NCBI GenBank assembly: GCA_963697805.1
Contig: CAVOPB010000004.1
Span: 186,001 to 250,000 of the forward strand
Direction: 5' to 3'
From: VRUE01 sp963697805
GTDB lineage: Bacteria; Actinomycetota; Thermoleophilia; Solirubrobacterales; 70-9
Length of the DNA: 64,000 nucleotides
The notes under the pieces are model-generated. The model did not search any database, had not been told where the DNA came from, and was given only the letters and a program-made list of their open reading frames with translations. A program made the translations under genes and the position numbers. Of this stretch, positions 15,435 through 23,481 are shown piece by piece (the first letter of the stretch is position 1; every line of letters starts with the position of its first letter).

Positions 15435-15836
15435 ATGCAGGTACGGGATGGGATGTCGGAGGTGGTCCTGACGGTCGGCCCGACGCACACGCTCCGAGAG
15501 GCGGCGGCGATGATGGTCGAAAAGGGAACCGGCGCCGCGCTCGTCCGCGACGACGAGGTCCCCGGCGCCTGCATCATCACCGAGCGCGACATTCTCAACT
15601 CGGTCGGCAGCGGCGAGGACCCCGATGCCGAGCGCGTCTCCGAGCACATGACCGACGGCGTCATCAGCGCCGCTCCCGACTGGAGCCTCGAGTCGGCGGC
15701 AGCGGAGATGTCGAGGCGGTCGATCCGCCACCTCGTGGTCGTCGAAGACGCGGAGATCATCGGAATCCTCTCGATCCGCGACATCGTCCGGGTCTGGACC
15801 TCGGAAGGCGCGACGTCGGAAGTTCCGCCGAACTAG
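15435..15836 (+). CDS. Two-CBS-domain protein
   Basis: 133 aa consisting only of a CBS pair: VRDGMSEVVLTVGPTHTLREAAAMM..GTGAALVRD, then VSEHMTDGVISAAPDWSLESAAAEMSRRSIRHLVVVEDAEIIGILSIRDIV. The proteins bind AMP/ATP/SAM-like ligands as energy or redox sensors. It is on the plus strand between divergent and convergent respiratory genes and has its own 128-base upstream region, so it is probably transcribed alone. Confidence 0.8.
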   Translation: MQVRDGMSEVVLTVGPTHTLREAAAMMVEKGTGAALVRDDEVPGACIITERDILNSVGSGEDPDAERVSEHMTDGVISAAPDWSLESAAAEMSRRSIRHLVVVEDAEIIGILSIRDIVRVWTSEGATSEVPPN

Positions 15837-15841
15837 GGGGT

Positions 15842-16132
15842 CTAGGCCTTCGGCGGGCGGATCGTCTCGACCGGGAGGACAGCGCCGCGGGCCCGCTGCC
15901 TGCGCGGCAGTCGGTAGTAATCGGAGCGCGCCCCGGCGATCATGCTGCGCAGAGCCGCGAGGAGGATGATCCCGCCGACGATCGAGTAGACCCAGGGGGG
16001 GAACATGAATCCCCCGGCGAAGATCCCACAGACCGCGAGCGCGGCGCCGAGGGCGAAGAACGCCGGCGCCCAGGACGGCCGCGGCACATAGACCAGCTCG
16101 CCGGGCTCGGTTAGCTCTCGCTCCGCGCTCAT
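15842..16132 (-). CDS. Two-helix membrane protein of the second oxidase-like cluster
   Basis: 96 aa starting MSAERELTEPGELVYVPRP. Two hydrophobic segments are visible (about 22-40 and 45-63), followed by a basic tail (RLPRRQRARG). Size, topology and position at the end of a cox/ctaB run resemble small oxidase subunit IV-type proteins, but I see no family signature. Its first 17 bases match the dispersed ATGAGCGCGGAGCGAG element that also lies just upstream. Confidence 0.55.
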   Translation of the reverse strand: MSAERELTEPGELVYVPRPSWAPAFFALGAALAVCGIFAGGFMFPPWVYSIVGGIILLAALRSMIAGARSDYYRLPRRQRARGAVLPVETIRPPKA

Positions 16133-16202
16133 GACAAATCTTCCCGCTCCGCTCGTGGCGCGAAGAGCCAGATATGCGTCATTTGGCTCGCTCCGCGCTC
16201 AT
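16131..16202 (-). repeat. Coupling element copy with mini-ORF MSAERAK
   Basis: On the minus strand an ATG at 16202 overlaps the stop of the upstream 37-aa gene (ATGA). It opens ATG AGC GCG GAG CGA GCC AAA TGA, ending at 16179. The element continues to the ATG of the next gene at 16132, exactly 70 bases from start to start. It matches the plus-strand copy at 19708-19780 at about 60 of 73 positions by hand alignment. Confidence 0.65.
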
Positions 16203-16312
16203 GATGCGATGTAGAGCACGGCGACGACGAAGCTGAGAGCAAAGATCGCGGCGGCGACGCCCCCGACCACCAGGCCTGCCGTCATGTTGCTTTTCGCCGT
16301 CTCCCTATCCAT
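16199..16312 (-). CDS. 37-aa single-helix membrane protein
   Basis: MDRETAKSNMTAGLVVGG then a hydrophobic helix (AAIFALSFVVAVLYIAS). The start ATG lies 14 bases after the ctaB stop and the stop overlaps the following element as ATGA, so it belongs to the same operon. Tiny one-helix subunits are common in oxidase complexes. No family recognised; the case rests on context, clean start and helix. Confidence 0.5.
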   Translation of the reverse strand: MDRETAKSNMTAGLVVGGVAAAIFALSFVVAVLYIAS

Positions 16313-16326
16313 CGATCCAATTTCTA

Positions 16327-17250
16327 CTAGAGAACCCGGTCGATCGGCATCGAGATGAAGAGCAGCGCCAGGTAGGCGAGCGAGAAGAGGTAGGTGCGAA
16401 GCGCCCAGCGCCGGTCGGCGCTGCGCAGGAGGCGGACAGCGCAATAGATGAAGGCGCCGCCGAGCGCCATCGAGACGATCAGGTACTCGACGCCGAAGCC
16501 GCCGGCGCAGAACGGCAGCTGGGTCACCGCGTAGAGGAGGATCGTGTAGAGGAGGATCTGGCGCCGCGTCTCGTCCTCGCCCCGGACCACCGGCATCATC
16601 GGCACTCCCGCCTTTGCGTACTCGTCCTTGATCAGCAGCGAGAGCGCCCAGAAGTGCGGCGGCGTCCAGAAGAACACGATCGCGAACAGGTAGAACGCGG
16701 TGCCGCTGAGGCTGCCGGTGACGGCTGCCCAGGCGACCAGCGGGGGGACCGCGCCGGCAGCGCCACCGATCACGATGTTCTGCGGGGTCGCCCGCTTCAG
16801 CCAGAGGGTGTAGACGAAGACGTAGCCGAAAAGGCCCGAGATCGAGAGCGCCGCCGCCAATGGGTTGACGCTCAGCGCCAGGAGCGTGAACGAGGCGACG
16901 CCGAGCGAGGCTCCGAAGGCGATCGCCGCCGGCGCGGAGATCCGGCCGCTCGCCACCGGGCGGTCGGCGGTGCGCGCCATCCTGCGGTCGATGTCGCGGT
17001 CGATGGCGTGGTTGATCGCCCCCGCGCCGCCGGCCGAGAGGGCACCGCCGAGGCAGGTGAGGAGGACGAGGCCGAACGAGGGGTCGCCGGCGACGTACAT
17101 CGTCGTCACCGTCGTCAGCAGCAGCAGCGACTGGACCTTGGGCTTGGTCAGCGTCAGGTAGTCGCGAAGCAGCGCCGTTGCCGCTGCAGGACGCCGAGAG
17201 ACCGCCGCTGCACTGGCGTCGATTGCGACGCTTGCTCGCTCCGCGCTCAT
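16327..17250 (-). CDS. ctaB: Protohaem IX farnesyltransferase (haem O synthase)
   Basis: 307 aa, a UbiA-type prenyltransferase. The two Asp-rich motifs are NHAIDRDIDRRMARTADRP near residue 100 and LLIKDEYAKAGVPMMP near 205, with YTLWLKR..QNIVIGGAAGA between them. It adds farnesyl to haem B, giving haem O for CtaA. The start MSAERASVAIDAS is fused to the dispersed element: its first 26 bases equal 11275-11300. The gene begins five bases after the coxA-like stop, so expression is coupled to that gene. Confidence 0.93.
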   Translation of the reverse strand: MSAERASVAIDASAAAVSRRPAAATALLRDYLTLTKPKVQSLLLLTTVTTMYVAGDPSFGLVLLTCLGGALSAGGAGAINHAIDRDIDRRMARTADRPVASGRISAPAAIAFGASLGVASFTLLALSVNPLAAALSISGLFGYVFVYTLWLKRATPQNIVIGGAAGAVPPLVAWAAVTGSLSGTAFYLFAIVFFWTPPHFWALSLLIKDEYAKAGVPMMPVVRGEDETRRQILLYTILLYAVTQLPFCAGGFGVEYLIVSMALGGAFIYCAVRLLRSADRRWALRTYLFSLAYLALLFISMPIDRVL

Positions 17251-17255
17251 GCGCG

Positions 17256-18938
17256 TCAGGCTACCGGCTGCGACTCGCGAGCCGGCTCCTCCGGGCTGCT
17301 CGTGCGATGCGAGATCGCTTCCCGGATGTCCCGCATCGGCCTGGCGCTGCGCACGTCGGGCAGGACGTCGAAGTTGTGGCCCTCCGGCGGCGAGAGCGCG
17401 AACCACTCGAGTGAGTCGGCGCCCCACGGATCGTGCCCGGCCTCGACCCCGACCGCCCGGCTGAGGATCGCGTTGACGAGGGTCATCAGGACCCCGATCG
17501 CGAGGATGAAGGAGCCGATCGTGGAGATCATGTTGTAGGCATCGACCCCCGTGTTGCCGAAGAACTTGTAGGCGTCGACGACCTGGCCCTCGAGGCCGCC
17601 GGCGAGGAACATCGGCACGAACGTCACCAGCGTGCCGAGCGCGATCGTCCAGAATGAGATCAGGGCCAGCGTCTCGCCCATCGTCCGGCCGGTGAGCTTC
17701 GGGAACCACCAATGCAACGCGGCGAAGCCGCCGAAGACGGCGCCGCCGATCAGCGCGAAGTGGGTCGCCGCGGTGCTGTCGACGGTGTGCTGGACGCGCC
17801 AGGCCGAGGCGATCAGCGAGTGGCAGATCTCGGACCCGAGCCCGATCGAGATCGAGGAGAGGGCGCCGACGGCGAAGAGCAGCGGCGCCCGCATCCGGGT
17901 CGCGCCCGCGACCAGGGTCGCGATGAGGTTGAAGAAGATCAGGCCGAAGGGCACGATCAGGGCCAGTGACATGACCATCGCGAAATACATCCACCCGATC
18001 CCGATCGGGGCGGTGAGCATGTTCTGGGTCCAGCCGAGGGTGCCGATCACGGCGATCGCGCCCAGGGAGCCGATCGTCGCGGTGCGGTTGAACAGCGGCT
18101 TGCCGGCGAAGGCGGGGACGATTTCGGCGACCGCGGCAAGCGCCGTGATCAGGATCAGCATGTAGGCGCCGGTGTAGAAGATCCAGCTGAAGTGCTGCCA
18201 GAGAAGCGGCGATCCGCCGGCGTCGCCGGCGAAGAAGACCCCGTCGAAGTTGCGGTCGATCAGCAGCATCGTCACCGCCGCCAGGAACACCGGTCCGATC
18301 ACCAGCATCAGCCAGGACCCGATCGTCGCCGCCCAGGAGAAGATCGGCAGACGCCTCCAGGCCATCCCCGGGGCGCGCCTGCGGCGCAGCGTCGCGACGA
18401 GGTCGATCGAGATCAGGACGAAGCCGAGGGTCGCGAGGCCGGTGGCGGTGGCCCAGGCGTCGATCCCGTTGTTTTCGAGGAACGCGACTTCGTTGAGGGG
18501 CGCGAGCGGGTTGACGCCGCCCTCGGACGGCGTGAACAGAAGCCCCGCGTAGAGCACCGCCGCTCCGGCGAGATAGAGCCAGGCCCCGAGCTGGCCGAGC
18601 CGCGGCAGCGCGGTCCCGCGGGCGCCGATCTGAAGCGGTGTCAGGTAGTAGAAGAGGCCGAGCACGAGCGGGATCGCGAAGAGGAAGAGCGCCGTGGCGC
18701 CGTAGAGGGAGAGCATCCGGTTGAAGAAGACCGGGGTCAGGAAGGTGTTCTCGGGGACCGCAAGCTGCAGTCGCATGATCACCAGCTCGAGCGCCGCGAT
18801 CGAGAGGAACCCGAGCGCGGCGACGATCATCAACCGCCCAACGTCCTTGTGGTCGGCGCTGGTCACGATCTCGACCCAGCGCTGGCGGCGCTTGGGGAAG
18901 CCGTCGACTACCAGCTCTGGGGCCTTGCGGGCGCTCAT
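17256..18938 (-). CDS. Cytochrome c oxidase subunit I paralogue lacking metal ligands
   Basis: 560 aa with the COX1 helix pattern and C-terminal block DPWGADSLEWFALSPPEGHNF. Against the window's own CtaD the segments align without gaps, yet ligands are replaced. Haem a His in helix II is Tyr79 (LSLYGATALFLF). CuB His in helix VI is Thr256 and the cross-linked Tyr is Met260 (WIFYTGAYM). The CuB His pair is Gln305-Asn306 (GWTQNM). The haem a3 His is Ala391. Only the second haem a position, His393 (ATHFALIGG), remains. The reading frame is intact. It overlaps the coxB-like gene by ATGA and precedes ctaB. It cannot be a standard oxygen reductase; role unknown. Confidence 0.85.
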   Translation of the reverse strand: MSARKAPELVVDGFPKRRQRWVEIVTSADHKDVGRLMIVAALGFLSIAALELVIMRLQLAVPENTFLTPVFFNRMLSLYGATALFLFAIPLVLGLFYYLTPLQIGARGTALPRLGQLGAWLYLAGAAVLYAGLLFTPSEGGVNPLAPLNEVAFLENNGIDAWATATGLATLGFVLISIDLVATLRRRRAPGMAWRRLPIFSWAATIGSWLMLVIGPVFLAAVTMLLIDRNFDGVFFAGDAGGSPLLWQHFSWIFYTGAYMLILITALAAVAEIVPAFAGKPLFNRTATIGSLGAIAVIGTLGWTQNMLTAPIGIGWMYFAMVMSLALIVPFGLIFFNLIATLVAGATRMRAPLLFAVGALSSISIGLGSEICHSLIASAWRVQHTVDSTAATHFALIGGAVFGGFAALHWWFPKLTGRTMGETLALISFWTIALGTLVTFVPMFLAGGLEGQVVDAYKFFGNTGVDAYNMISTIGSFILAIGVLMTLVNAILSRAVGVEAGHDPWGADSLEWFALSPPEGHNFDVLPDVRSARPMRDIREAISHRTSSPEEPARESQPVA

Positions 18939-19627
18939 GATTCCTTCTTCAACTCGGCCACGACCCTGTCCTGGGCGTCCTGGATGTCGGTCTTGGTCTT
19001 GACGATGAAGTCTTCGTATTCCTCGGGCGATACGACTTCGACTTCGGTCCGCATCGGCGCGTAGGCCTGGCCGGAGAGGGTCGCCGACTGGCCACGGTAG
19101 GTCCCTTCTTCATCGGCGCTGAACATCACGTGGTGGTGCTTGCCCGGCACGGCGTCGCTCTTGCCCGCGAGCGAGGGGACGTCCCATGTGTGGATGACGT
19201 CGGTCGAGACGAGGTCGAGGTCGACGGCGGTGTCGACCGGGACGACCAGCTTGTAATAGGTGAAGGATTCGTTCGGGTACCGGTAGCGCCACAGCCACTG
19301 CTGGCCGGTCGCTTCGATCTGCAGCGGCTCCCCGTCCTTCGCCTGCAGGCCGGCCGATCCGGTGGTCGGTTCCTCGCGCGCCTTCGTCGTGTAGACGGCT
19401 GCGAGGACGAAGACAACCACCGCGAACGCGGCGAGCACGCCGCCGACCCGGATCTGGATGCCGCGGCCTCCGGTGACCTCGCGCGGCTCGGTCCCGCGCC
19501 CGGCCCGGAAGCGGCCGAGGGCGTAGAGCAGGGCGACGTTGATCGCGACCACGACAATGATCGCGGCGACGGAGCCGATCCAAAGCAGCGTGTCGATCTG
19601 GTCAGTGCCAGGAGAATGCGGCGACAA
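18935..19627 (-). CDS. Cytochrome c oxidase subunit II paralogue lacking the CuA site
   Basis: 230 aa. Two membrane helices (about 14-37 and 59-80) precede a cupredoxin-like domain with the conserved EATGQQWLWRYRYP strand. Of the CuA ligands only His146 (VIHTWDVP) and Met192 remain. The positions of Cys, Glu, Cys and His read Ser181, Thr183, Ser185 and Tyr189 (GQSATLSGQAYAPM versus ICTELCGFGHAAM in ctaC). A HHH cluster at 164-166 follows SDAVPGK. The last bases overlap the subunit I-like start as ATGA, so the pair is made together. Confidence 0.85.
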   Translation of the reverse strand: MSPHSPGTDQIDTLLWIGSVAAIIVVVAINVALLYALGRFRAGRGTEPREVTGGRGIQIRVGGVLAAFAVVVFVLAAVYTTKAREEPTTGSAGLQAKDGEPLQIEATGQQWLWRYRYPNESFTYYKLVVPVDTAVDLDLVSTDVIHTWDVPSLAGKSDAVPGKHHHVMFSADEEGTYRGQSATLSGQAYAPMRTEVEVVSPEEYEDFIVKTKTDIQDAQDRVVAELKKES

Positions 19628-19707
19628 GGCGCGGCCATTCTAATCACGCGGGCCGCCGTCGCGGACGGCCGCGTGGTTGTCCACCTGCTCCTATACTCGC
19701 CCACTTC

Positions 19708-19780
19708 ATGAGCGCGGAGAGAGCCCAATGAGCCATCTCTGTCTCTTCGCGCCGCGAACGAAGCGGGAAAGATTGTGATG
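19708..19780 (+). repeat. Coupling element copy with mini-ORF MSAERAQ
   Basis: ATG AGC GCG GAG AGA GCC CAA TGA occupies 19708-19731. The element continues through CTCTTCGCGCCGCGAACGAA to the GTG-ATG start of the PAP2 gene at 19775/19778. The distance from mini-ORF ATG to gene ATG is 70 bases, the same as in the 16131-16202 copy. This copy lies in the divergent gap upstream of the coxB-like gene, not after a stop codon. Confidence 0.6.
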
Positions 19781-20722
19781 GCGACGCGATCCCGCCGATC
19801 ACCCGCGCTGCGCGTGGCGGTCCGGGCCGGAGCGGCCGGGGCGATCGCGGCGGCGGTCGCGGTGCCACTGCTGCGACGCCGGTTGCGGATCCCGGCGCCG
19901 GTGACGATTGCCGCCTGCGCAACCGGCCCTCTGGCCCTGGCGGTGCTCTACCCGCGCTCGCACAAGCGTGACGTCGGCCTCTTCGCTCTCCAGATGTGGG
20001 CCTTCACGATGGTCCACGAGATCCCATATGACGATCCCGACCGGCTCCGCGACCGGCTCCGGACCCGCTACCCGATCGTCGTCGATCGCGTGATCGGCAT
20101 CGGCCGGCTGCCGAACGCCCGCCTCCAGCGCGGCCTCGCCCGGCTGCCCGGTGTCGCGGTCATCGACCGCTTCCTGACCTGGGTCCACTGGCTCTGGTTC
20201 ATCGAGCCCTACGCCGCGCTGCTCTACATCCTCCTCCGCCACCCCGAGCGCTTTCCCCGCGCGGCGCGCCAGCTCGCCGCCGTTTTCGACATCGGCTGCG
20301 TCGGCTACTTCGCGGTCCCGACGGCGCCCCCCTGGTGGGCCTCCGAGCAGGGGCTCACCGGCGAAGAAGTCCGAAGGGTCATGGTCGGCGTCGGGGAAAG
20401 GACCTGGCGCGGGGCCTGGCCGAAGATGTACGCGGCGCTTGGCGGCAATCCCTGGGCGGCGATGCCGTCGCTTCACTTCGCGACCTCGACGATGGCGGCG
20501 ATCTCGCTCTCCGAAGCCGGCCGGAAACCCGGCACGGTCGGCTGGGCCTATGCCCTGACCCTCGGCTTCGGCCTCATTTATCTCGGCGAGCACTACGTGA
20601 CCGACCTCGCCGCGGGAGCTGCCCTCGTCGGGACGGTGCGGGGCGGAGAGCCGCTCGCGGAACCCGCTGTCGGGCGCATCAACGCCGGTCTCCGACGCCT
20701 GGAGAGGATCGCCAACTCCTAG
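19775..20722 (+). CDS. PAP2-superfamily membrane phosphatase / inositolphosphotransferase-like
   Basis: 315 aa counted from GTG, or 314 from the ATG next to it. Several membrane helices are present. The PAP2 motifs are AMPSLHFATSTMAA (motif 2) and GEHYVTDLAAG (motif 3), close to the AUR1-like group that moves phosphate head groups between lipids. The first part, MWAFTMVHEIPYDDPDRLRDRL and RYPIVVDRVIG, is also seen in that group. Substrate unknown. The next gene, a flippase-like membrane protein, is 19 bases downstream, so both probably serve lipid metabolism. Confidence 0.8.
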   Translation: MMATRSRRSPALRVAVRAGAAGAIAAAVAVPLLRRRLRIPAPVTIAACATGPLALAVLYPRSHKRDVGLFALQMWAFTMVHEIPYDDPDRLRDRLRTRYPIVVDRVIGIGRLPNARLQRGLARLPGVAVIDRFLTWVHWLWFIEPYAALLYILLRHPERFPRAARQLAAVFDIGCVGYFAVPTAPPWWASEQGLTGEEVRRVMVGVGERTWRGAWPKMYAALGGNPWAAMPSLHFATSTMAAISLSEAGRKPGTVGWAYALTLGFGLIYLGEHYVTDLAAGAALVGTVRGGEPLAEPAVGRINAGLRRLERIANS

Positions 20723-20741
20723 ATGTTCTAGCTTCTGGGAG

Positions 20742-21887
20742 GTGTCTCCGGAGCACTCGGCGAACGGGAATGGCGCCGCCGCGCTGCCGCTGTTCACCAC
20801 GCGGCGGCTGGTGCAGACGATTCTGCTCGTGGTCGTCCTGCTGGTCGGGATCTACTTCCTGTTCCCGAAGCTGGTCGGTCTCGGCGACTCACTCAGCAAG
20901 CTCGGCGACGCCGACCTCGTCTGGGTCCTGGTCGCGATCGGGTTCTGCGTGGTCGGGATCGCCACCTACATCGCCCTCTTCAAAGCGGTCGTCGGCGGCG
21001 ATGCCCTGCGGCTGACCTGGGGTGAGACCTACGAGATCAACATGGCCGGGGTCGCCGCGACGCTGCTGTTCTCGGCCGGCGGCGCAGGCGGCATCGCGCT
21101 CACCTACTGGGCGCTGCGCAAAGCGGGGATGGAACGACGCGATGTCGGGCGCCGGATGGTCGCCTTCCTCGCTCTCCATTACGCCTTCTATCCGCTGGCG
21201 CTGATCGTCTTCGGGGTCCTGCTGCGGACCGGGGTGCTGCCCGGAAAGCACTCGGTCGAGCTGACGATCGTCCCCGCCGCCGTCGCTGGACTGTTCATCG
21301 TGCTCGGCGCGCTGGTCGCCCTGATCCCAGCCGACGTCGGCCGCCGCGTCAGCGACCACTTCCAGGGTGAGCGCACCAACGCGATCGTCGACACGATCGC
21401 CAAAGTTCCGGCGACCCTGGCCGAGGGGCTGAGGTTCGCGCTGGGGCTCTTCGTGCACCCCCGGCGCGGCGGCCTGGCCGTCCTCGGCGCGGCCGGGTTC
21501 TGGGCCGCCAACATCGGCATCCTCTGGGCATCGTTCCGCGCGTTCGGGATCCAGACCCCGGTCGCCGTCGTCGTCCAGGGCTTCTTCCTCGGCATGGTCG
21601 CCAACCTCTTCCCGCTGGCGCCGGCGGGGGTCGGCGCGGTCGACGCCGGCATGATCGGCGCCTTCGTCCTCTTCGGCATCCCCGAGGAGACGGTGTTCCC
21701 GGCGATCCTGATCTACCGGCTGGTCGCATTCTGGCTGCCGATCCCGGCCGGAATCGTCGCCTTCTTCCAGCTCCGGGTCCGCGTCCAACACTGGGAAGAA
21801 GAGGGTCTGCCGATCGAACGCCGCGCCCCCTCGGGGGTCGACACCGCAGCCGCCGGAGTCGAGCGTAGGGTCGAGGGAGAGGCTTGA
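20742..21887 (+). CDS. Lysylphosphatidylglycerol-synthase-type transmembrane (flippase-like) protein
   Basis: 381 aa from GTG, about eight helices. It matches the UPF0104/LPG-synthase TM pattern: LVWVLVAIGFCVVGIATYIALFKAVVG, INMAGVAATLLFSAGGAGGIALTYWALRKAGM, and FFLGMVANLFPLAPAGVGAVDAGMIGAFVLFGIP. The C-terminal aminoacyl-transferase domain of MprF is absent, so it is the stand-alone membrane half. Likely role: lipid translocation with the PAP2 enzyme upstream. Confidence 0.8.
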   Translation: MSPEHSANGNGAAALPLFTTRRLVQTILLVVVLLVGIYFLFPKLVGLGDSLSKLGDADLVWVLVAIGFCVVGIATYIALFKAVVGGDALRLTWGETYEINMAGVAATLLFSAGGAGGIALTYWALRKAGMERRDVGRRMVAFLALHYAFYPLALIVFGVLLRTGVLPGKHSVELTIVPAAVAGLFIVLGALVALIPADVGRRVSDHFQGERTNAIVDTIAKVPATLAEGLRFALGLFVHPRRGGLAVLGAAGFWAANIGILWASFRAFGIQTPVAVVVQGFFLGMVANLFPLAPAGVGAVDAGMIGAFVLFGIPEETVFPAILIYRLVAFWLPIPAGIVAFFQLRVRVQHWEEEGLPIERRAPSGVDTAAAGVERRVEGEA

Positions 21888-21937
21888 CGCGGGGCTATAC
21901 TATAAAAAATGAAGTATTAGACTTTCGGCGGTAGAAC
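21888..21937 (+). promoter_or_regulatory. AT-rich upstream region of trxB
   Basis: This 50-base gap contains CTATACTATAAAAAATGAAG, much more AT-rich than anything nearby, and a TATACT that could act as a -10 hexamer. No good Shine-Dalgarno is seen before the trxB ATG, so a short-leader or leaderless transcript is possible. Confidence 0.4.
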
Positions 21938-22948
21938 ATGAGCGATCAGAAGACGACAGAGAACGTGATCATCGTCGGTGGCGGGCCGGCCGGTTACACC
22001 GCCGCCCTTTACACCGCCCGCGCCAACCTCGAGCCCCTCGTCTTCGAGGGGTTCCACTGGGGCGGGCAGCTGCAGAACACGACCGACGTCGAGAACTACC
22101 CCGGTTATCCGGACGGGATCATGGGCCCGGAGATGATGGGCCAGTTCCGCGCTCAGGCCGAGCGTTTCGGGGCCCGGCTCATCGCCGACGACGTCGACAG
22201 GGTCGAGCTCTCAGACGGGGGCGTTCAGAAGGTCCACCTCGGCGACGACGAGTACCTGGCCAAGACCGTGATCCTCGCGATGGGGGCAGAGCCCCGCAGG
22301 CTCGGTGTCCCGGGCGAGATGGAGCTCTCCGGTTGCGGCGTCTCCACCTGCGGCGTCTGCGACGGCGCCTTCTTCAAGGGCAAAAAGGTGATTGTCATCG
22401 GGGGCGGCGACTCCGCGATGGAGGACGCGATCTTCGTCTCCAAGTTCGCCAGCGAGCTGACCATCGTCAACCGCCGCGACGAGTTCCGGGCCTCGAAGAT
22501 CATGCACGAGCGGGCCGCCGAGCAGCCCAACATCGCGTTCAAGACTCCGTTTGTCCCCGAGGAGTTCGTCGGTGGCGACGGGGGCAAGCTGACGAAGGTC
22601 CGGCTTCGAAACACCGAGACCGACGAGGTCGAGGACTTCGAGACCGAAGGGGCGTTCGTCGCGATCGGGCACATTCCGAAATCTGAGATCGTCGTCGACC
22701 AAGTCGACACCGACGAGGACGGCTACATCCTGACCGAGGGTCGCTCGACGCGGACCGACCTCGCCGGCGTCTTCGCCGTCGGCGACGTCGTCGATCGGAC
22801 CTACCGGCAGGCTGTCACCGCCGCCGGCACCGGCTGCATGGGCGCCCTCGACGCCGAGTGGTATCTGCGCGACACGCCGCCCTCGCCCGAGGCCCACTGG
22901 CAGCGCGGCGGCGAGCCGACCGAGATCGCTCCGACCCCCGGCACCTGA
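21938..22948 (+). CDS. trxB: Thioredoxin reductase
   Basis: 336 aa. FAD dinucleotide fold IVGGGPAGYTAALYTARANL at the N-terminus; active-site disulfide C138-G-V-C141-D in STCGVCDGAFFKGK; NADPH fold VIVIGGGDSAMEDA; and C-terminal FAVGDVVDRTYRQAVTAAGTGCMGALDAE. The usual Cys-Ala-Thr-Cys is here Cys-Gly-Val-Cys. It reduces thioredoxin with NADPH. No trx gene is adjacent; the C-terminal tail is about 20 residues longer than the minimal enzyme. It fits the several thiol-redox genes in the window (peroxiredoxin, MsrA, OsmC). Confidence 0.93.
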   Translation: MSDQKTTENVIIVGGGPAGYTAALYTARANLEPLVFEGFHWGGQLQNTTDVENYPGYPDGIMGPEMMGQFRAQAERFGARLIADDVDRVELSDGGVQKVHLGDDEYLAKTVILAMGAEPRRLGVPGEMELSGCGVSTCGVCDGAFFKGKKVIVIGGGDSAMEDAIFVSKFASELTIVNRRDEFRASKIMHERAAEQPNIAFKTPFVPEEFVGGDGGKLTKVRLRNTETDEVEDFETEGAFVAIGHIPKSEIVVDQVDTDEDGYILTEGRSTRTDLAGVFAVGDVVDRTYRQAVTAAGTGCMGALDAEWYLRDTPPSPEAHWQRGGEPTEIAPTPGT

Positions 22949-22952
22949 GCAC

Positions 22953-23432
22953 CTAGACCAGCTTCTGGACGACGAAGGTACGAGCTCCGCGCGGAGTCTC
23001 GATCTTGACCGGCTTGCCGAGCTTTGCGTCGAGCAGTCCCCTCCCGATCGGGGACTCCGCCGAGAGACGTCCGGCGGCCAGGTCGGCCTCGGTCGAACCG
23101 ACCAGGGTCCAGGTGTTGACCTCGCCATTCGACTCGTCGAGGACCTCGGCCGTGCGCCCGAACGAGAAGGCCTTCTCGGAGCCCCCGGGGGACTCGACGA
23201 CGACCGCATTCTGTAGCCGCTCCCGCAGGCGCTTTATCCGCGTCTCGAGGTGAGCCTGGTCCTCTTTGGCGACGTGGTACTCGGCGTTCTCCTTGAGGTC
23301 GCCTTCCTCGCGCGCGACCTTGATCCGGGCGGCCATCGCCTGGCGCCGCGGGCCCTCGAGGTCCGCCAGTTCGGCCTCTAGGTCCTCGAGGCCCTGCTTG
23401 GTGATCGGCTCTTCGCCCGCCATCGGCGCCAC
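22953..23432 (-). CDS. greA: Transcription elongation factor GreA
   Basis: 159 aa, the usual length, counted from the first ATG; a second ATG three codons later is equally possible. The N-terminal coiled coil carries the acidic tip REEGDLKENAEYHVAKEDQ, which enters the RNA polymerase secondary channel to stimulate cleavage of backtracked RNA. The C-terminal FKBP-like part includes VVVESPGGSEKAFSFG and SPIGRGLLDAKLGKPVKIE. It converges on trxB with four bases between stops. Confidence 0.93.
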   Translation of the reverse strand: MAPMAGEEPITKQGLEDLEAELADLEGPRRQAMAARIKVAREEGDLKENAEYHVAKEDQAHLETRIKRLRERLQNAVVVESPGGSEKAFSFGRTAEVLDESNGEVNTWTLVGSTEADLAAGRLSAESPIGRGLLDAKLGKPVKIETPRGARTFVVQKLV

Positions 23433-23481
23433 CTTTGCAGATGTCCGCCTCCCACGTTCTCCGTTGGGCTAAGGTCGCGGT

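Noticed and set aside
17251..17994. N-terminal extension of the ctaB frame
   Set aside because: It is the complement-frame shadow of the coxA-like gene; ctaB similarity starts shortly after the ATG at 17250.
17256..19627. Considering the ligand-less oxidase pair as ordinary pseudogenes
   Set aside because: Both frames are intact, lengths and gap-free alignments are kept, non-ligand core residues are conserved, and the genes overlap as in a translated operon.
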